Notes under the pieces: model-generated
What the model was told of the DNA's origin: nothing
Databases searched by the model: none
Seen by the model: only the letters and a program-made list of their open reading frames with translations
Position numbers and translations under genes: made by a program
Assembly: GCA_027405735.1 (NCBI GenBank)
Contig: JAPEHQ010000014.1
Coordinates: 1,426,001-1,490,000, forward strand
Direction of reading: 5' to 3'
Source of the DNA: Mucor racemosus
Taxonomy: Eukaryota; Mucoromycota; Mucoromycetes; Mucorales; Mucoraceae
Length of the DNA: 64,000 bases
Shown: positions 11,695 through 23,800 of the stretch, piece by piece
How the letters are laid out: every line of letters begins with the position of its first letter
Position numbering within the stretch: the first letter of the stretch is position 1

Positions 11695-11885
11695 ACTGAG
11701 AGTTTATGGATACATACAATCTTATTTATAGAAAGAATAATAATAAAGACTAGTAACAACATTTATCATGGAGAACGTAGGCTTTATTACTAGAAAAACT
11801 AATGGTAAAAGAAAGAACCAAGAGCTTCTAGGTCTTGGTTTAAAAGACTATTTATAAGAATTACATTTCAATATGAGTTAGAAAT
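11695..11885 (+). repeat. Dispersed repeat, copy 2 (partner at 5180)
   Basis: Direct copy of the repeat at 5180-5370, with the same conserved hairpin (AACCAAGA...TCTTGGTT) near 11817-11843. It lies inside the CACTA-like element. Confidence 0.7.
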
Positions 11886-13360
11886 GGAATTGGCTTCAAA
11901 ATTGGGTGTTTAATATCCTCGAAAACCGACAATAACTACAACAAAAAGTCCAATATTTTTTATAAACTAAAATCAAGTAATAGGTACAAGTACATGTTTT
12001 TCCTATCGTTTGTTTGGAAAGGAATTATTAATTGTTAATGTGAGGGCCCGTTATAATATTTTTCTCGAACAAAAAAAGCATCCAACAAGACTTTAGTCAT
12101 TTTGTTCCATCATCCACGTTATAATCAACGCTTTTTTGGTCTAAAGACGATATTTGCCTGCAAAAAGATTGGTAATTATAAAAGTATGTATAGCATTATT
12201 GACTTAATTTGAATGAATAAACAAACCCTTCTTGTTAACCTATTTTATTTCTAAAAAATATTTGTTTCTGTTTAGTGGCCAACAGCCAAGAAAAGGAAAA
12301 CAAGATGTTGTCTTGTATATCTCTACCAACCATCAAAGGACACCATAATTTTTACTTGTTAATTGATTTTGCTAATAATCAATTTTCATATGTTTAAAGT
12401 AAAGGTGTATTCAGTTCAAAACGCTTTAAACAATTCAATCATGCTAATTTACATGGTTTATTAATTATTATCTCTGGCTCATTCAATAATTGTTATAATT
12501 GATTTCAATATTTTGTTTATTATACTGCTTAGCTAATCGACTCATTCGTCCATTAGGAGGGTTAACTCACCATCTTTGATTAGCAACGTATCTATAATAA
12601 TAATGGTTTATTATTAGCTCGTAGTATGCAAAATTATTGAAAGGGGTTGTTTAATCCCAAATTTCTCTGATTCAACTGCTGATGCTAAACTAACATCAAA
12701 TTAGTTGTGTTAACTCGCAATAAAGTAGGGCGTTCCATCAAGTATGGTGTTGGCGCTCAATGTATTTTAGTTAAATTGAATAGATAGGGATATGGTTCAT
12801 GCAGAGATCTATGAATGTGTAAGAGAGCTTATTAGATCTATAAACACAAACAAATAATCCAAATTGTGATGCTTCGTCGACATGTACGAGATTTTTTTAT
12901 GGGGATACCTGATGGTTCAAGTGCAATAATTTAGCTACTGTATTTAATTGTCAAATGTGTCGAATCAAGATGAAGTTGGTTGATTGATATAACGTATAAT
13001 AAATTCAATGTCATTTACTAAATGGGTGAATGTAAATGTATAAAGCAAAGCTTACATTTGAATAAAAGTACTACTGATTATCCTAATCAACTCAATCGGT
13101 TTAAAAAGCATAGTTAATAAGTGCAATCATTGCTACTAATAAATCGCATAATTTGATACGCAGAAGACTCTTGTTGACTCTTGAAGCATTTATTCTTTTT
13201 TTCTTTTGGCATTGCTACAAATCATCATCGTTTAATATGACTGAATATTAATATAATATTAATGAACCAGAGAAAATGCAACTGCTAAAAAACTGATATC
13301 CAATGTATAATATTGAGGTCAAAATTGATAAAAGGTGCATCCATCGTGTAGTGGAAATCG

Positions 13361-13400
13361 CAACGTTTTGATGGATAGAAATTACAGGACCAAAACGTTG
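13361..13400. repeat. Perfect 10-bp inverted repeat
   Basis: CAACGTTTTG at 13361-13370 and CAAAACGTTG at 13391-13400, separated by 20 nt. It lies within the decayed element; role unknown. Confidence 0.5.
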
Positions 13401-13630
13401 TGTTTGCTTCAGGATTTTTAAAAGGGTTTAAAAGCATACTTCATCAAATTGACTTAGATATTAAATACTCACCATATGCTATTAGTATTATCTTGTTTTT
13501 TATTTAATTGCTGTATTATTAAAAAGCAAGCTTTTCATCGCTTATAACAATGACAATGGGATGTTTCTGATTTTAAATTGTAATTTATCATAATAATAAG
13601 TGGGCTGGTGATGATACGTTTGATATTACT

Positions 13631-13826
13631 GTAGATGGAACCAGTTAATTTAATTTATGAAATTTAAATGCAAATGCTGAGGAATCATTTGTAAACATTT
13701 AAGTTGGTTCTGGTAAAGCATTATTGTAGCATTAAATAAATAAGCTTGGGACAAAAAAGAGGGTGAAAAGGTAGTAATAGGTTCCAGTGGTGGTCATTTT
13801 TATGTTTATGACATTGGAGAGGAAAG
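13631..13826 (+). pseudogene. Decayed fragment of dynein intermediate chain (C-terminal WD40), copy A
   Basis: The plus strand reads VDGTS-stop-FNL-stop-NLNANAEE, then VGSGKALL, then after a small disruption NK, a shifted AWDKKEGEKVVIGSSGGHFYVYDIGEE. The order VDGxGxxDLWNLN ... GxGKALNKLAWD ... IGSSDGHVYVYDIGE is that of the last WD40 repeats of cytoplasmic dynein intermediate chain (the DYNC1I/Pac11 family), the subunit that links dynein to cargo and dynactin. At least four stops and a frame change make it non-functional. It sits inside the CACTA-like element at the start of the R3 repeat, so it looks like captured host gene sequence. A second, less damaged copy of the last exon is at 39579. 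Confidence 0.6.
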
Positions 13827-14970
13827 ACTAACACTTAATGTAGATCACCTCTAGCACAATAATTATAAAGTAAGACTATATTATCATCAAATAAACTACC
13901 ACACAATATTAACATGTATAAATATTTACAGTAATAAGCTTGAATCACGTGGGTACAACATCGTAAATTCTCAAAAAAGTTCTCAAGTATTATAAAACCT
14001 CTTATTTTTAAGACTTGCAAGGCTTATAAGCGGAATATTAATTTAGAAAATTATTTTTGTCCAGATCATCAATTTTGACATTTTTTAATTTTTTTCTTTC
14101 TGATTTTGCAAATCTAGAGTTAATTATATTACCAATTATAAAAATAAAAAATATACACATATACAGAATTTAGCGCTCTATTTGCTCAATAAAACATAAC
14201 AGACATTTTTATTGTAAAATATTACATGAAAATCCTTTAGCCAAAAATCCGTTTTTGGGACAAAAGTACAAATTTTCATTACTTAACATTTAATATTAAG
14301 CTTTTATAAAATGTGTATTAGTCATGGCTACAATTTCCTCTCACAATGTAGTATATTTAAACGTTGATTTTGGTATCAAAATTTGATTTTTCTGTTTTTT
14401 GATCAAAATCATGAGTGTTGGTAAGGATAAAATGAGTCCCGAAAATGTCCGCTACAAATTCTGAATTTTCAGACGGTACGTGGTTAAATATAAGAAAAGT
14501 TGAAAAAAACGCCTTTTTATTTAAAACTTAGATATATACCATAGTATAAGAGACTTATTAGCCGTTCAATCTTGCTATGCTCAATTACGGCGTCACTCTA
14601 CGGGCTCGTTTTTGCAATTTTTTAGTGAAGATATGATATGACAGACGGTTTTTCTAGTAGAAAATTTTATGTTTCTATTATAGTAACAGATATTGCCTAT
14701 TTTGTTTAGTTTATGGGTTGGTGCGCTGTAATGCCGCGTTTACATTGACTGAAATGTGCAATTTAGCAGGGTTTTAATTGCGCTAAATAATGTAAAGCCT
14801 TGAAAATCCTTTTCTGCATGACGTGTTGTTTCTCTCTTTTTGTTTTCATATTCCAAGGATATTATTCACCGTTTGATAAGGCATATCGGACTATCAAGCT
14901 GGTATTCTTTTCTTTTATCTGAATACGCATGCTAACATAAGGAACTAATGTTTTTAATATAGGTAGCAAT
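13690..14970 (+). repeat. Dispersed repeat R3, copy A
   Basis: About 1.27 kb, direct and highly similar by eye (roughly nine bases in ten in the best parts) to 39550-40812. Shared landmarks are AGCTTGGGACAAA, the TTGATCAAAATCATGAGTG stretch (14400 / 40257) and TTACGGCGTCACTCTACGGG (14585 / 40440). The left edge contains the dynein fragment. Confidence 0.8.
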
Positions 14971-15019
14971 CGTTATATTAGAGACTGATATTTTCATTTA
15001 ACTGCATTCTAAGATCAAA

Positions 15020-15560
15020 TATCATTATTTACTACTGTATTTTTGGAAGTATTTCTTGATTACCAGATCAAATCGAAGGCGATAATGATATCTATATCTA
15101 TTCAACGAAAAGCTAGAACTGGCTACTAACTCACGAAATGTTCCAGGAAAGTGATAAAATTTCAAATGATATAGAAACAAAAGAAAAAGAATAATCTAAT
15201 GTCTTGTCTAATAACCATAGTTTTGATCGTAGCTACTGTATACTTGAAAGCAAACCTTTTTACAGCTGACAATCGTAAACTAAAATAGTACATCGACATC
15301 ATATTGAATTATTGTATTGTCTATAATTTATATTAATAAAAACAAACGTAATTTAAAAACCTATTCTAGTAAAAAAATGCAATGGAATTTTGAGAACGGC
15401 GCGATGCTCATGCACAAACCAATTTGTGCCCATACGATCAGCTCATTATGCTCATGGTCAGATTTTATTATTATGCACAAATAGGAATAATGATATGCTT
15501 ATGGGCAATTCTACTATTATGCACATGGACAGAATCTATAATTCTGCACATACAGGCTTA
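15020..15560 (+). repeat. Segment found inverted at 40812-42035
   Basis: Sequence from CATTATTTACTACTGTA to TCTGCACATACAGG is present in reverse orientation at 40812-42035, where it is interrupted by a solo LTR. In copy A this segment follows R3 directly; in copy B it is flipped relative to R3. Confidence 0.75.
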
Positions 15561-15687
15561 GCATTGTGCCCGTGTGCATCTTATTGTCTTTTTAGCCATA
15601 TTCAGTGGGCACAACAGCCCAGGCTATAGTGTGCAGCCCACCTGGGCACAACGAAATCATCTTGTGCAGCACAGGTCGGCCGTAGTG

Positions 15688-17228
15688 CAACAGTGCAACT
15701 TTACATGAGAATAGGCGCACATCTTCGACGCGATGATCTCAAAGGGCAATTTTCTCAACCTTACTGTGTGTCGAGAAAACCATTGCCAAAGTACATGTAT
15801 TGGTTACTTACTGCGTACTTTTTTCAACTGTTTTGTATATATGGGCTGTTTCAAATATTTTTAAAAAAAAATTTATATAATCGAATTGTGTTTCGAAATT
15901 GAATTCTGAAGTTGCCGTAAATGCACAGTAAGTTGGCGAATACCATGTCTTAATTTTGTTAACTAATAACTGTTTTTGAAGGAGTATAGTACAGTTTTCA
16001 ACAAGAAAGTTGTCTTCCTCTGCTTAAAAAAATAAAGCAACCGGAAAAATACTCATAATCAATGAATATTGGTGGTATGTAGTATATACCATATTTTCAT
16101 ATAATAACATAATTTTATACATACCCCTAATCGATGTCCATACACAATCGAAATTACGTATCAGAATACCACCGCTTTTTTATCAAAGAGAGTGAACCTA
16201 TATATGCAATTAACTAATATATCCAGCAGATTTTAGGTTAAAAAATATCGTATATTAAATAAAAATATAAAAAAGTATTTAATTTTCCTTGCATGCAAAC
16301 AGTTCGACTATACAGACATTTGCGAGTAACCGCTTAGTTTAAGTGTCTCGATTTGCTTAATGCATTATATTCATGCTTTTTATATTCGCTCCATCATGCT
16401 TCCGAATTCTGAAGATTTTTTTTGACGATTTTTCCATGCCTTTTATTAAAAGTAAAAGCCTATACATATATGAAAAACTTCAGCAAAGCATAGTAGCTCT
16501 TGTTTTCATATACATGAAAACCTTGTTAGCATATGAAAAAGCTATAACATATTATTTTAATAAAGTGGACAATGTTTTTTTCATTGGGATCATGATGGTG
16601 ATCGTCCAAAATAATTTCATGTCCCGTTTAAAACCCTTAAATTTTCCATGCGCATGGATGGTAGAAAATTCAGGTATTCTACAATAAATCTCAGAAAAAA
16701 AAAAAAAAAAAAGAACAATGACAAGAGGTCTCCAACGGTTACCCTAATAATCAAAAAAAATCTTAAAAAACTATCATTTATAAAAAGAAAAAAATCTTTA
16801 AAAACATTAAATGATGCCATCATCAGGCATCATTTAGAGAAAAAGATTCAGTGTGGGAAAGTATACAATTTTTATAAGCCCAGAACAAAAAAACTTTACT
16901 CATCACCACGTCTCCACCGTGTTTAGGTGACCAAAACACAGTTTCACTTGAATCCCCGGTTTGTTTTCTATTTTATGTCATTTTTGTACAGTAATAAATT
17001 ATTTTGTCTCTACATTATAAAGCAGAGAAATATATTATATTAACGTGAGGAGAAGGGAGGGCAAATTCGATAGGAGGGGATGTATTTTATAAAAGTCGGG
17101 ACAACAAGATGAATTGTATGTTTTTTTTCATGTATACCAACAATAGTAATGAGGGAGAACGTGGGGTAATTTGATTTCATAATAATAATAAAAACTTTTT
17201 TTCAAAAAAACAACAAAATGGGTTTGAT
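15688..17228. other. Intergenic, no gene seen
   Basis: AT-rich DNA with short frames only (up to 104 codons at 16373, hydrophobic and without recognisable motif). Holds a perfect 11-bp hairpin at 16808-16836 and an A19 run at 16694. Confidence 0.45.
16808..16836. repeat. Perfect 11-bp hairpin (TAAATGATGCC / GGCATCATTTA)
   Basis: Two perfect 11-nt arms around a 7-nt loop (ATCATCA). No T-run terminator follows directly and no gene ends here, so the role is unknown. Confidence 0.5.
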
Positions 17229-17567
17229 TTAAACTCTTCGACACTCCATATATGTTTCTGTAGGATCCATAGGTAATGCACAAAAGAAACCGAGTTTTTG
17301 CATTTGTGAAAACATTTGGGTATCTAAATAAATGGATTTATCAGACCCAAGAAACCTCTCAAAACCAAAAAAAAAAAAACCTTCCCATTACTTACATTCC
17401 AAATTGAGCTTTACACAATCTCTTTGGCCATTGGCAGCTTGACGGCAAAGTGTTTGCTCTTTTTGATCGATAGTGTACTCGTTACCAGGTGCGGCGTTCA
17501 CAAAGTTATCAAGACGAGCAAGTTCATCAGGAGAATTATTGTTTTCGTTATTTTCGTTGGAGGACAT
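17229..17567 (-). CDS. Small Cys-containing protein, 88 aa, unknown
   Basis: Two coding exons, 17396-17567 and 17229-17323 (72-bp intron, GTAAGT donor), give 88 aa. A 5'UTR intron ending in TAG directly before the ATG is also likely (donor GTAAGT near 17630). The N-terminal third is Asn/Glu/Ser-rich. Cysteines sit at 41, 51, 72 and 85, that is C-x9-C then C-x12-C, which loosely recalls the twin CX9C (CHCH) proteins of the mitochondrial intermembrane space, but prolines in the second half and the x12 spacing do not fit well. The end is METYMECRRV-like (TYMECRRV). I do not recognise the family. Good splice sites at both introns support it as real. It is convergently spaced 400 bp below METTL5 on the same strand. 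Confidence 0.6.
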
Positions 17568-17963
17568 CTACATGCAAATAATTAGGCCATGCAATACATT
17601 TTGGCATTCATTTTTACAATATACTTACATTGAACTCGTATTTTTAAAAAAGATAATTGATGAGCAAAAGAATAAATAAAAAAAAAAAAAAAAAAAAAAA
17701 AAGAAGAAATCAGAAAGCCAACATATATAAAGATGCGAATTTATAACCCCCGGACTTTATTACGTCAGTTTGGTTTGATTAATTCACCGCATGAAGGTGT
17801 AATGGTTTTTTAGTTAGTACGTTATGGAAGATCACTTAATTAATTGGTCCTTCATTACGTACATGTAATTGTATATGAAAGTTTATTCAAAAAGTTGTAT
17901 TATTAGAAAGTTAAATGACGTGAGGGGAAGGAAGAAGAAAATGTCAAAGTATTATTTTAGAAA

Positions 17964-18874
17964 TTATGTACAGTCTTGCTTTTCAAATCTAAGGAAATCG
18001 ACAGCAATTTCAACATTTTTCTTTTTATGGAATTTATACATCATTGGCACATCAAACTAGCAAAGCCGAGAAAAGTTAATTGCGTATAGTAGATGGATAA
18101 TTCTTAGCATTACCTTTAATTCTGCAACCACTTCAAATGTAACACCCCATTCTTTTGCTTTTTTTTCAATATGCTACATAATAAAATATTGATTTTTTGA
18201 TATACAAGAATGGATATATTTTGCTTACATCTCGAGTTGAAGATTTATGTAATGAGTAAACAGATGTCCCCGTAATCTATATTGAGATTAATCGAATAAA
18301 CTGCATGAATTTGACATGTCTAATTTACCTCTATTGCTTTTTTCAACAAAATCATATCCACACCTTTATTATTCTTTGTGCCAAATGGTGGATTCATGAT
18401 AACTGTGTCTAATTTTCCTTTGAATCTATCCAAGCTAGCAACACTTAAATCCGTATTTACAAAATCAATATCTACTTCAAACGTCTCACTATTTTCTTGA
18501 GCAATTTTAATGGCATCAGGATCAATGTCAAATCCAACGCTGTATCTATACAATGCTTTTAATCCCCCGTAAATTTCCAATGATTCAACGCTTATTACCC
18601 TGCTCCCAATATATTTGCGGCTATACTCAATATTCCGCAACCACTACCGAAATCACCAATGGCTTTATCCTCAATATCATCATATACAGTATCGGCAGTA
18701 TAAAGCATTCTTGCGGCCAAATGAGGTGTAGTTGGGTATTGTTCAAATTGAATTTTTGGTTCATCTGTGTTTATAAACAAAGTATAAATAATTTTTTTCG
18801 CTATATTTATACCTTTAAAACTTACCAAATACCTCACAATCTTGCAATATACTTTCTAATTCTTTCAATTTCAT
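17964..18874 (-). CDS. METTL5: METTL5, 18S rRNA m6A methyltransferase
   Basis: Six exons on the minus strand: 18826-18874, 18599-18764, 18329-18545, 18229-18276, 18114-18173, 17964-18056; 633 nt, 210 aa (human METTL5 is 209). The start MKLKELESILQ, then FEQYPTTPHLAARML, the SAM-binding GDFGSGCGILS, GFDIDPDA, the catalytic NPPFGTKNNKG, VYSLHKSSTRDH, and the terminal YKFHKKK segment all match METTL5 along its length. The enzyme methylates one adenosine of 18S rRNA (A1832 in human) and needs TRMT112 as partner. The NPPF motif is intact, so activity is expected. The six-intron/exon structure was fixed by matching this conserved order, and every junction is GT/AG and in frame. An upstream open stretch in the same frame (to 19114) is separated by low-complexity C/T sequence and is not part of the protein. 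Confidence 0.93.
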
Positions 18875-20430
18875 TATTTTGTAAATAGTCTCGAGGGAAA
18901 AAAAAAAGGGGGGGGGAGGGGAAGAAGTAAACGATATCGTACTTTTGTGACAAGGTAAATCAAGATATAAGCCATAGAAAACCGCTTGTCCGGATCTTCC
19001 TCCGTTGTTATGGACTGGTTTGCTATCCCTTAATTTTTTGTACCTGATTGCCATGGTAATATAGTTATATATTTCTTGTGTAATAGACTCACCGAATCGT
19101 AATGATAGTTGCACTTTTTTAAGGTTTAAAAGTGTGCCTCACACACAACTTGATTTGTTTTGTTTTGACAATATGTAATTTATGATATAAAATACTAAAA
19201 TTGAATTGATGTTTGCCATGTGCGTTACACAATGGCGTAAAAATACTAAAATTCAAAATATTTGATGTATTATTTGTGGGGATGGTTGGAAATAGGGGTA
19301 AAAACGATAAAATATCAAAAATACATGCTGCTATGTAATTTACAATTAACTAACTAACTGATTGATCTTTGGAATAAAGAATTATATATAACATTGATTG
19401 AATTGGATTCATTTGTACATTGAAATTTCAGCATGTTAGCAACTCCATACTACATATTTAAAACTCCATTAAAGAGGAAAAAAGATCATCGATTTAAAAT
19501 CATTTCACAATATAAAAACCATCAAAGCTTATAGTAAAACACAAAAAATACAATGTACTACCATCATGTTTGTATCAAAAGTTACTATCTTTTTATGGCG
19601 ATTAAGAATATAATGTTTTATCGAGAAAGATAAATGGTTCCTTTTGCACTGTGTGTGTAATGTTAATAAAGTTGACATTGTGCCACCGCATGTAGATTTG
19701 AAAGCTTTTGGATGCTAACAAAGTTGCGCTCCGTAATTTACATTGGAATTCAAATATTTACTATTGTAAATCTTGGATTTTAAGCACACAATGCCAATTT
19801 AGAAGGTTTTGATTAGACTTTTTTGGGTTAATTGTTGGTCAATCAAATCATGCATTTCTCCATAATTTACAGGGTAAAATCTAAAAATGGCATTATTTTG
19901 ACAGTTAAGTTAGAAGCAATAAAGTGAAGAAATTGATAGGTGACACTCAATCGATCCACACACGCAGTTTATACTAAAAAAAAAAAAAAAAAAAAAAAAC
20001 TAACATGCTCTAGTTGCATTGGTAACACACACACACACAAAAAGTTGTCTTTTAGATGAGAATGTAATATTTATTGGTTTATAAGAGGGGTATATCCATA
20101 TTTAAAGCTATGAATAAAAAGGAAAGTTCATTTTAAAAAAATAAGATTGCTTTTTGTTGGGTTATAGTAACTGTATGTATGTAAAAAAAAAAAAAAAAAA
20201 AAAAGGAAGATGAATATAGGTTTTGTCATAGTAAAAATATAAGGAAAATAAAGAGTATGAGTTTTTTGTTTGTGCCAAAATGCAAGAAACAATTGTAGTA
20301 TATATAAATGATGTTGTTTGTTGTAATTGTTATAAAAAAGAACCCACGTATTTAGAAGGAAAGCAGAGTAGAAAAATGTTGTATATAGAAGAGAATAAAG
20401 CAGAACATGTAAGTTTTGAAGAAAGCTCAA
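18875..20430. other. Intergenic, no gene seen
   Basis: Upstream of METTL5. A 99-codon frame on the minus strand (18815-19114) runs into METTL5 exon 1 through a poly-pyrimidine stretch; I treat it as 5' leader. Elsewhere there are A-runs (19977-20000, 20183-20203) and a CA repeat at 20028-20039. Confidence 0.45.
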
Positions 20431-20496
20431 TTAGCGTTTCACAGGAGCAGGATAAGGTCTTGGAAGTGCAGGCTTGGTTGGTCTATCTGGAGGCAT
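20431..20496 (-). CDS. Candidate 21-residue ORF behind a TATA box
   Basis: Minus-strand ATG at 20494-20496 opens MPPDRPTKPALPRPYPAPVKR and stops at 20431. A TATATAAAAGG box lies about 90 bp upstream (rc of 20576-20586), followed by a C/T-rich leader, which is a normal promoter layout. The product is Pro/Lys/Arg-rich. It may be a real micropeptide, the first exon of a longer gene whose further exons I could not find, or chance. No family recognised. Confidence 0.25.
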   Translation of the reverse strand: MPPDRPTKPALPRPYPAPVKR

Positions 20497-20837
20497 TTTT
20501 TATTATGTCTAGGAAAGTTGATTTGAATGAATTAAACTTGTAAAGAAAAAAGCAATTGAAGCATCCGAATCCGTTCCTTTTATATATAAATTTTGTAAAC
20601 AAATTTGTAACACAAAACTTCAAAATTGTGCTACATAATGTATTCCGTTTTCTGGTTGCTTTTAGGTTGATTAATTGTATTATTATATCATGATGGGTCT
20701 TTGTTATTTTGGCAAAAGATCGCCATTTCTGTTGCGGTTGCGGGTGCCATCGTCGTCCGCCCAACTTTGATTATAATACTAAAATGTTACATTTTCTATT
20801 TCATTTTAGGGGATTTCGTTCTGTATGTTTTCTTTTT

Positions 20838-20878
<41 letters not shown>

Positions 20879-23800
20879 TGTATCAAACTAACAATATTAT
20901 CGTTTGAAATTTTTTGTGTAGTTAATATGTCCTTTTTTGATTTTGTTTGTATATATTTTTTTCAAGAGAGAAAAAATCAAACTGAAAACATTATCTTATT
21001 TAGCAGGTTTTCATCTGGTTTAATAAATAATATTTTGGGGGTAATTCAATACACAATGATGCCATGCTTATTCTCTCAAGTTTTGAAACGTGGATTCGAA
21101 TGTTTCAATCATGATTATTATAAAAAAAAAAAGGAAAGAATTGTTACTATTTGTACAACCACAAGAATTGAAAACGTTTTTTTTGCCATGTTATGCAAGC
21201 GTGTTTGATTTGCTTGTCAAAGGTGTGCCTTTTTCTCTAAACTGCCCTGAGGCGTATATATTTAATAAATGAATAGATTTTCTTACTGATTCAAATAAAC
21301 CGAATGATGTATAGTATTTAATATTGTACTGGTTCAATACAAGTTTTTTTTTCCAAATAGTATTCAATGACAACATTACAAAATGAACATGAGACAAGTA
21401 AATACATCAATACAAGAATCACATACATTGAATGTAAATGCTAAACCTGTCCTTGATTAAGATACAGATATATGTATATATGTAGACATCTTTTATTCAT
21501 TATAACTGTAAAGAGATCATTTCTTATTAAATAAGTTAATGTTCTATTATTATTATTCAATATAACTATATCTCCACTATGCTAGTACCTAAAACGGTTT
21601 TTTACTTATTATGCATTACATACGTCTTTATTTATTTTGATTTTGGCTTTACGATTCCAGAAAGTTGTTATTGATTTACACATGTGCGACATGCACTGTA
21701 TTTAAGGTTAGGTTCCGAAGTATCATGTAAATTTATAAGTAGTGTGTAATATTGTATTATCGTTTGTCTGCATATATCATTCAAATATAAAGTTGTAAAT
21801 AATACACGCATGCATTGTAATGTATGAAACGGAACTGTATAACGAGAAGAAATTAATAAAGAAAAAAAAAAAAAAAAGGAAAGCGTGAGCATTCGCATCG
21901 AAATAAGAATAATAATAATAATAACCAAAGTTACACGAATTCTCAATTTACACTCTTCCATTACCATCATATCTTCGCCGTTTGTCCTCCTTCTTATTCT
22001 CATTTATTTTGATAATAACCCGATAAGTAATGGTCTATTGATAAAATATTGTAATATGCACTTGAATACGTCGTAATATCGCCGAGAAAGATATAAATAT
22101 ATATATATCATGTAGATGATGATCAAGGATCAACTATGATAAAGTTCTATGTTTACAAGTATTCTCTCTCTTTCTCTCGACAAACAAAATAACAATATAT
22201 TTGTAAAAATAGGTTAATTCTATATAATCTAATATAAATTTGGCTCTAAATAACAAAAAGTATCTCGTTTGAGGCTTTTTCTTTACCAATATTGCCCTTT
22301 ATTTACTATCATGACCACGAGTTTGAGAAACCTCTATTGCAATTATTTATTATTTGTATATATCAATTTTTTCGGATTTAACATTTTCTGGGCCAATTTG
22401 TGCAGCCCAACTAGAAGGTTATATCTTGAAATTTTTTTTGCCCATCAATGTTTTGGTTTTTAGTGAGTTTCATCATTATAGTATAATACAAATCAAAATA
22501 TATAAGGTTTTGGAGATTACTCCGTGGAGGAGATGTTTTTTCCCATGGAAATCATGGTAATTTATATATGATACATTATATCTACATAATGCAGGTACTT
22601 TATAATTTTCATATATATCTATATAAAGTAAAACCCTTATCCAAATGTCAAAGAAATAATGACTATCCTGTGGAAAGTTGTTTATAGTCTCATAAATAAA
22701 AAATTTAGGTAAAAAAAAATAGCTAGATTTTTCAGTTTTTAAAGGATTATTTCTCGCTACAAAATGCGTCTAAAATAGATTTAAAATTGAAATATATTTC
22801 ACGTCATATAAAATTGTACCTTGTATTTTTTATTTTCTAACAATTACCTTTAAAATACGCACATATTTTACATGAAAGATTATGTATATTGATACTACTG
22901 TCTGACCTAATTTTGTCTACGTGATGCGCCAAGAAGAGTATTACTGGACCATCAAAGCTTTTAACATTAATTTAGCCTTGATTTGTGCAACAACAAGTTT
23001 CATATGGCTAGTTTAATTTACCAAATTTATTGTAGAGCAAAGAATATTGGTAGCATCAATAAAATTCTTTTTTCAGGACTGATAGAATATAAAAATTACA
23101 TCATTTATCCACTCGAGGAACACATATCATGCAACTTTTGCTTAAATAGAATGGGATTCACACACATCAAAATCTCTATTTAAGGTCAGGATACTTTTTT
23201 ATGGTATTTTTCAATCTCAGGTACAACCGAACATGAACGGACCGCCGGACAATTTCCGGGAGATTATGTAATAGTTTTAGTATAATTTATGGTTTCCTTC
23301 AAACTAAATAGCATGATAGTAAAAATAATACTGCAAACTAGCTATTATGTATGTGGACAAATAGTAATTAGCTTTGAATTTTACTGTTAGCATATGTAGC
23401 ATGAAAAGTTTTTAAAAAAGAAATGCCATAATTTCGAACGTCAGGAAAAAAATCAAGTATCTAAAAAAAAAAATATGGTACGCTATATTGCTATTATATG
23501 CCTTCAATTATGATGATTAATATTATCTCTCTAGAAGAAGTATTAACGTGGATTGAACTTGAGCCAATGGATTTATCGGTTAGCATCATCTGTCGGCAAT
23601 CACCACGGTGGCCATTGGTCAGAGGCTATCTAACTTGAACCTGTCTCTTTAAATTAATGGTTACCCAATGGTTGCGATTGATGTTTTGCATTAGCAAAAG
23701 AAATTTTTATATAATCGTTCTCTTTACTCATTAACCGCGTTAAGCACCAGATTCTTGATGAAGGGTAGGAAGGTGATTGCATTATTGTTATCATCGTAAC

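Larger units (their letters stand above)
11247..15687. mobile_element. Decayed CACTA-like (EnSpm/CMC) DNA element, non-autonomous
   Basis: The ends are a near-perfect 20-bp inverted repeat: CACTACGGCCGAACTGTGCT at 11247-11266 and its reverse complement with one mismatch at 15668-15687. CACTA at the tip is the signature of EnSpm/CMC elements. Next to both ends, most densely at 15390-15680, are many copies of short motifs (ATGGGCAYAA, TTTGTGCA and reverse complements), like the subterminal repeats where CACTA transposases bind. No transposase frame remains. The expected 3-bp target duplication is not visible (TCA at left, CAA at right), so the ends may have decayed or the pairing may be coincidental. 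The interior holds repeat 11695-11885, the dynein fragment at 13631 and repeat R3. Confidence 0.45.

Noticed and set aside
16373..16687. 104-codon frame MLFIFAPSCFRIL...
   Set aside because: AT-driven hydrophobic composition, no promoter, splice or motif support.
18875..19114. N-terminal extension of METTL5 (MQLSLRFGESITQ...)
   Set aside because: The frame passes through a low-complexity C/T stretch, and METTL5 proteins start at the MKLKELES position, so it is more likely leader sequence.
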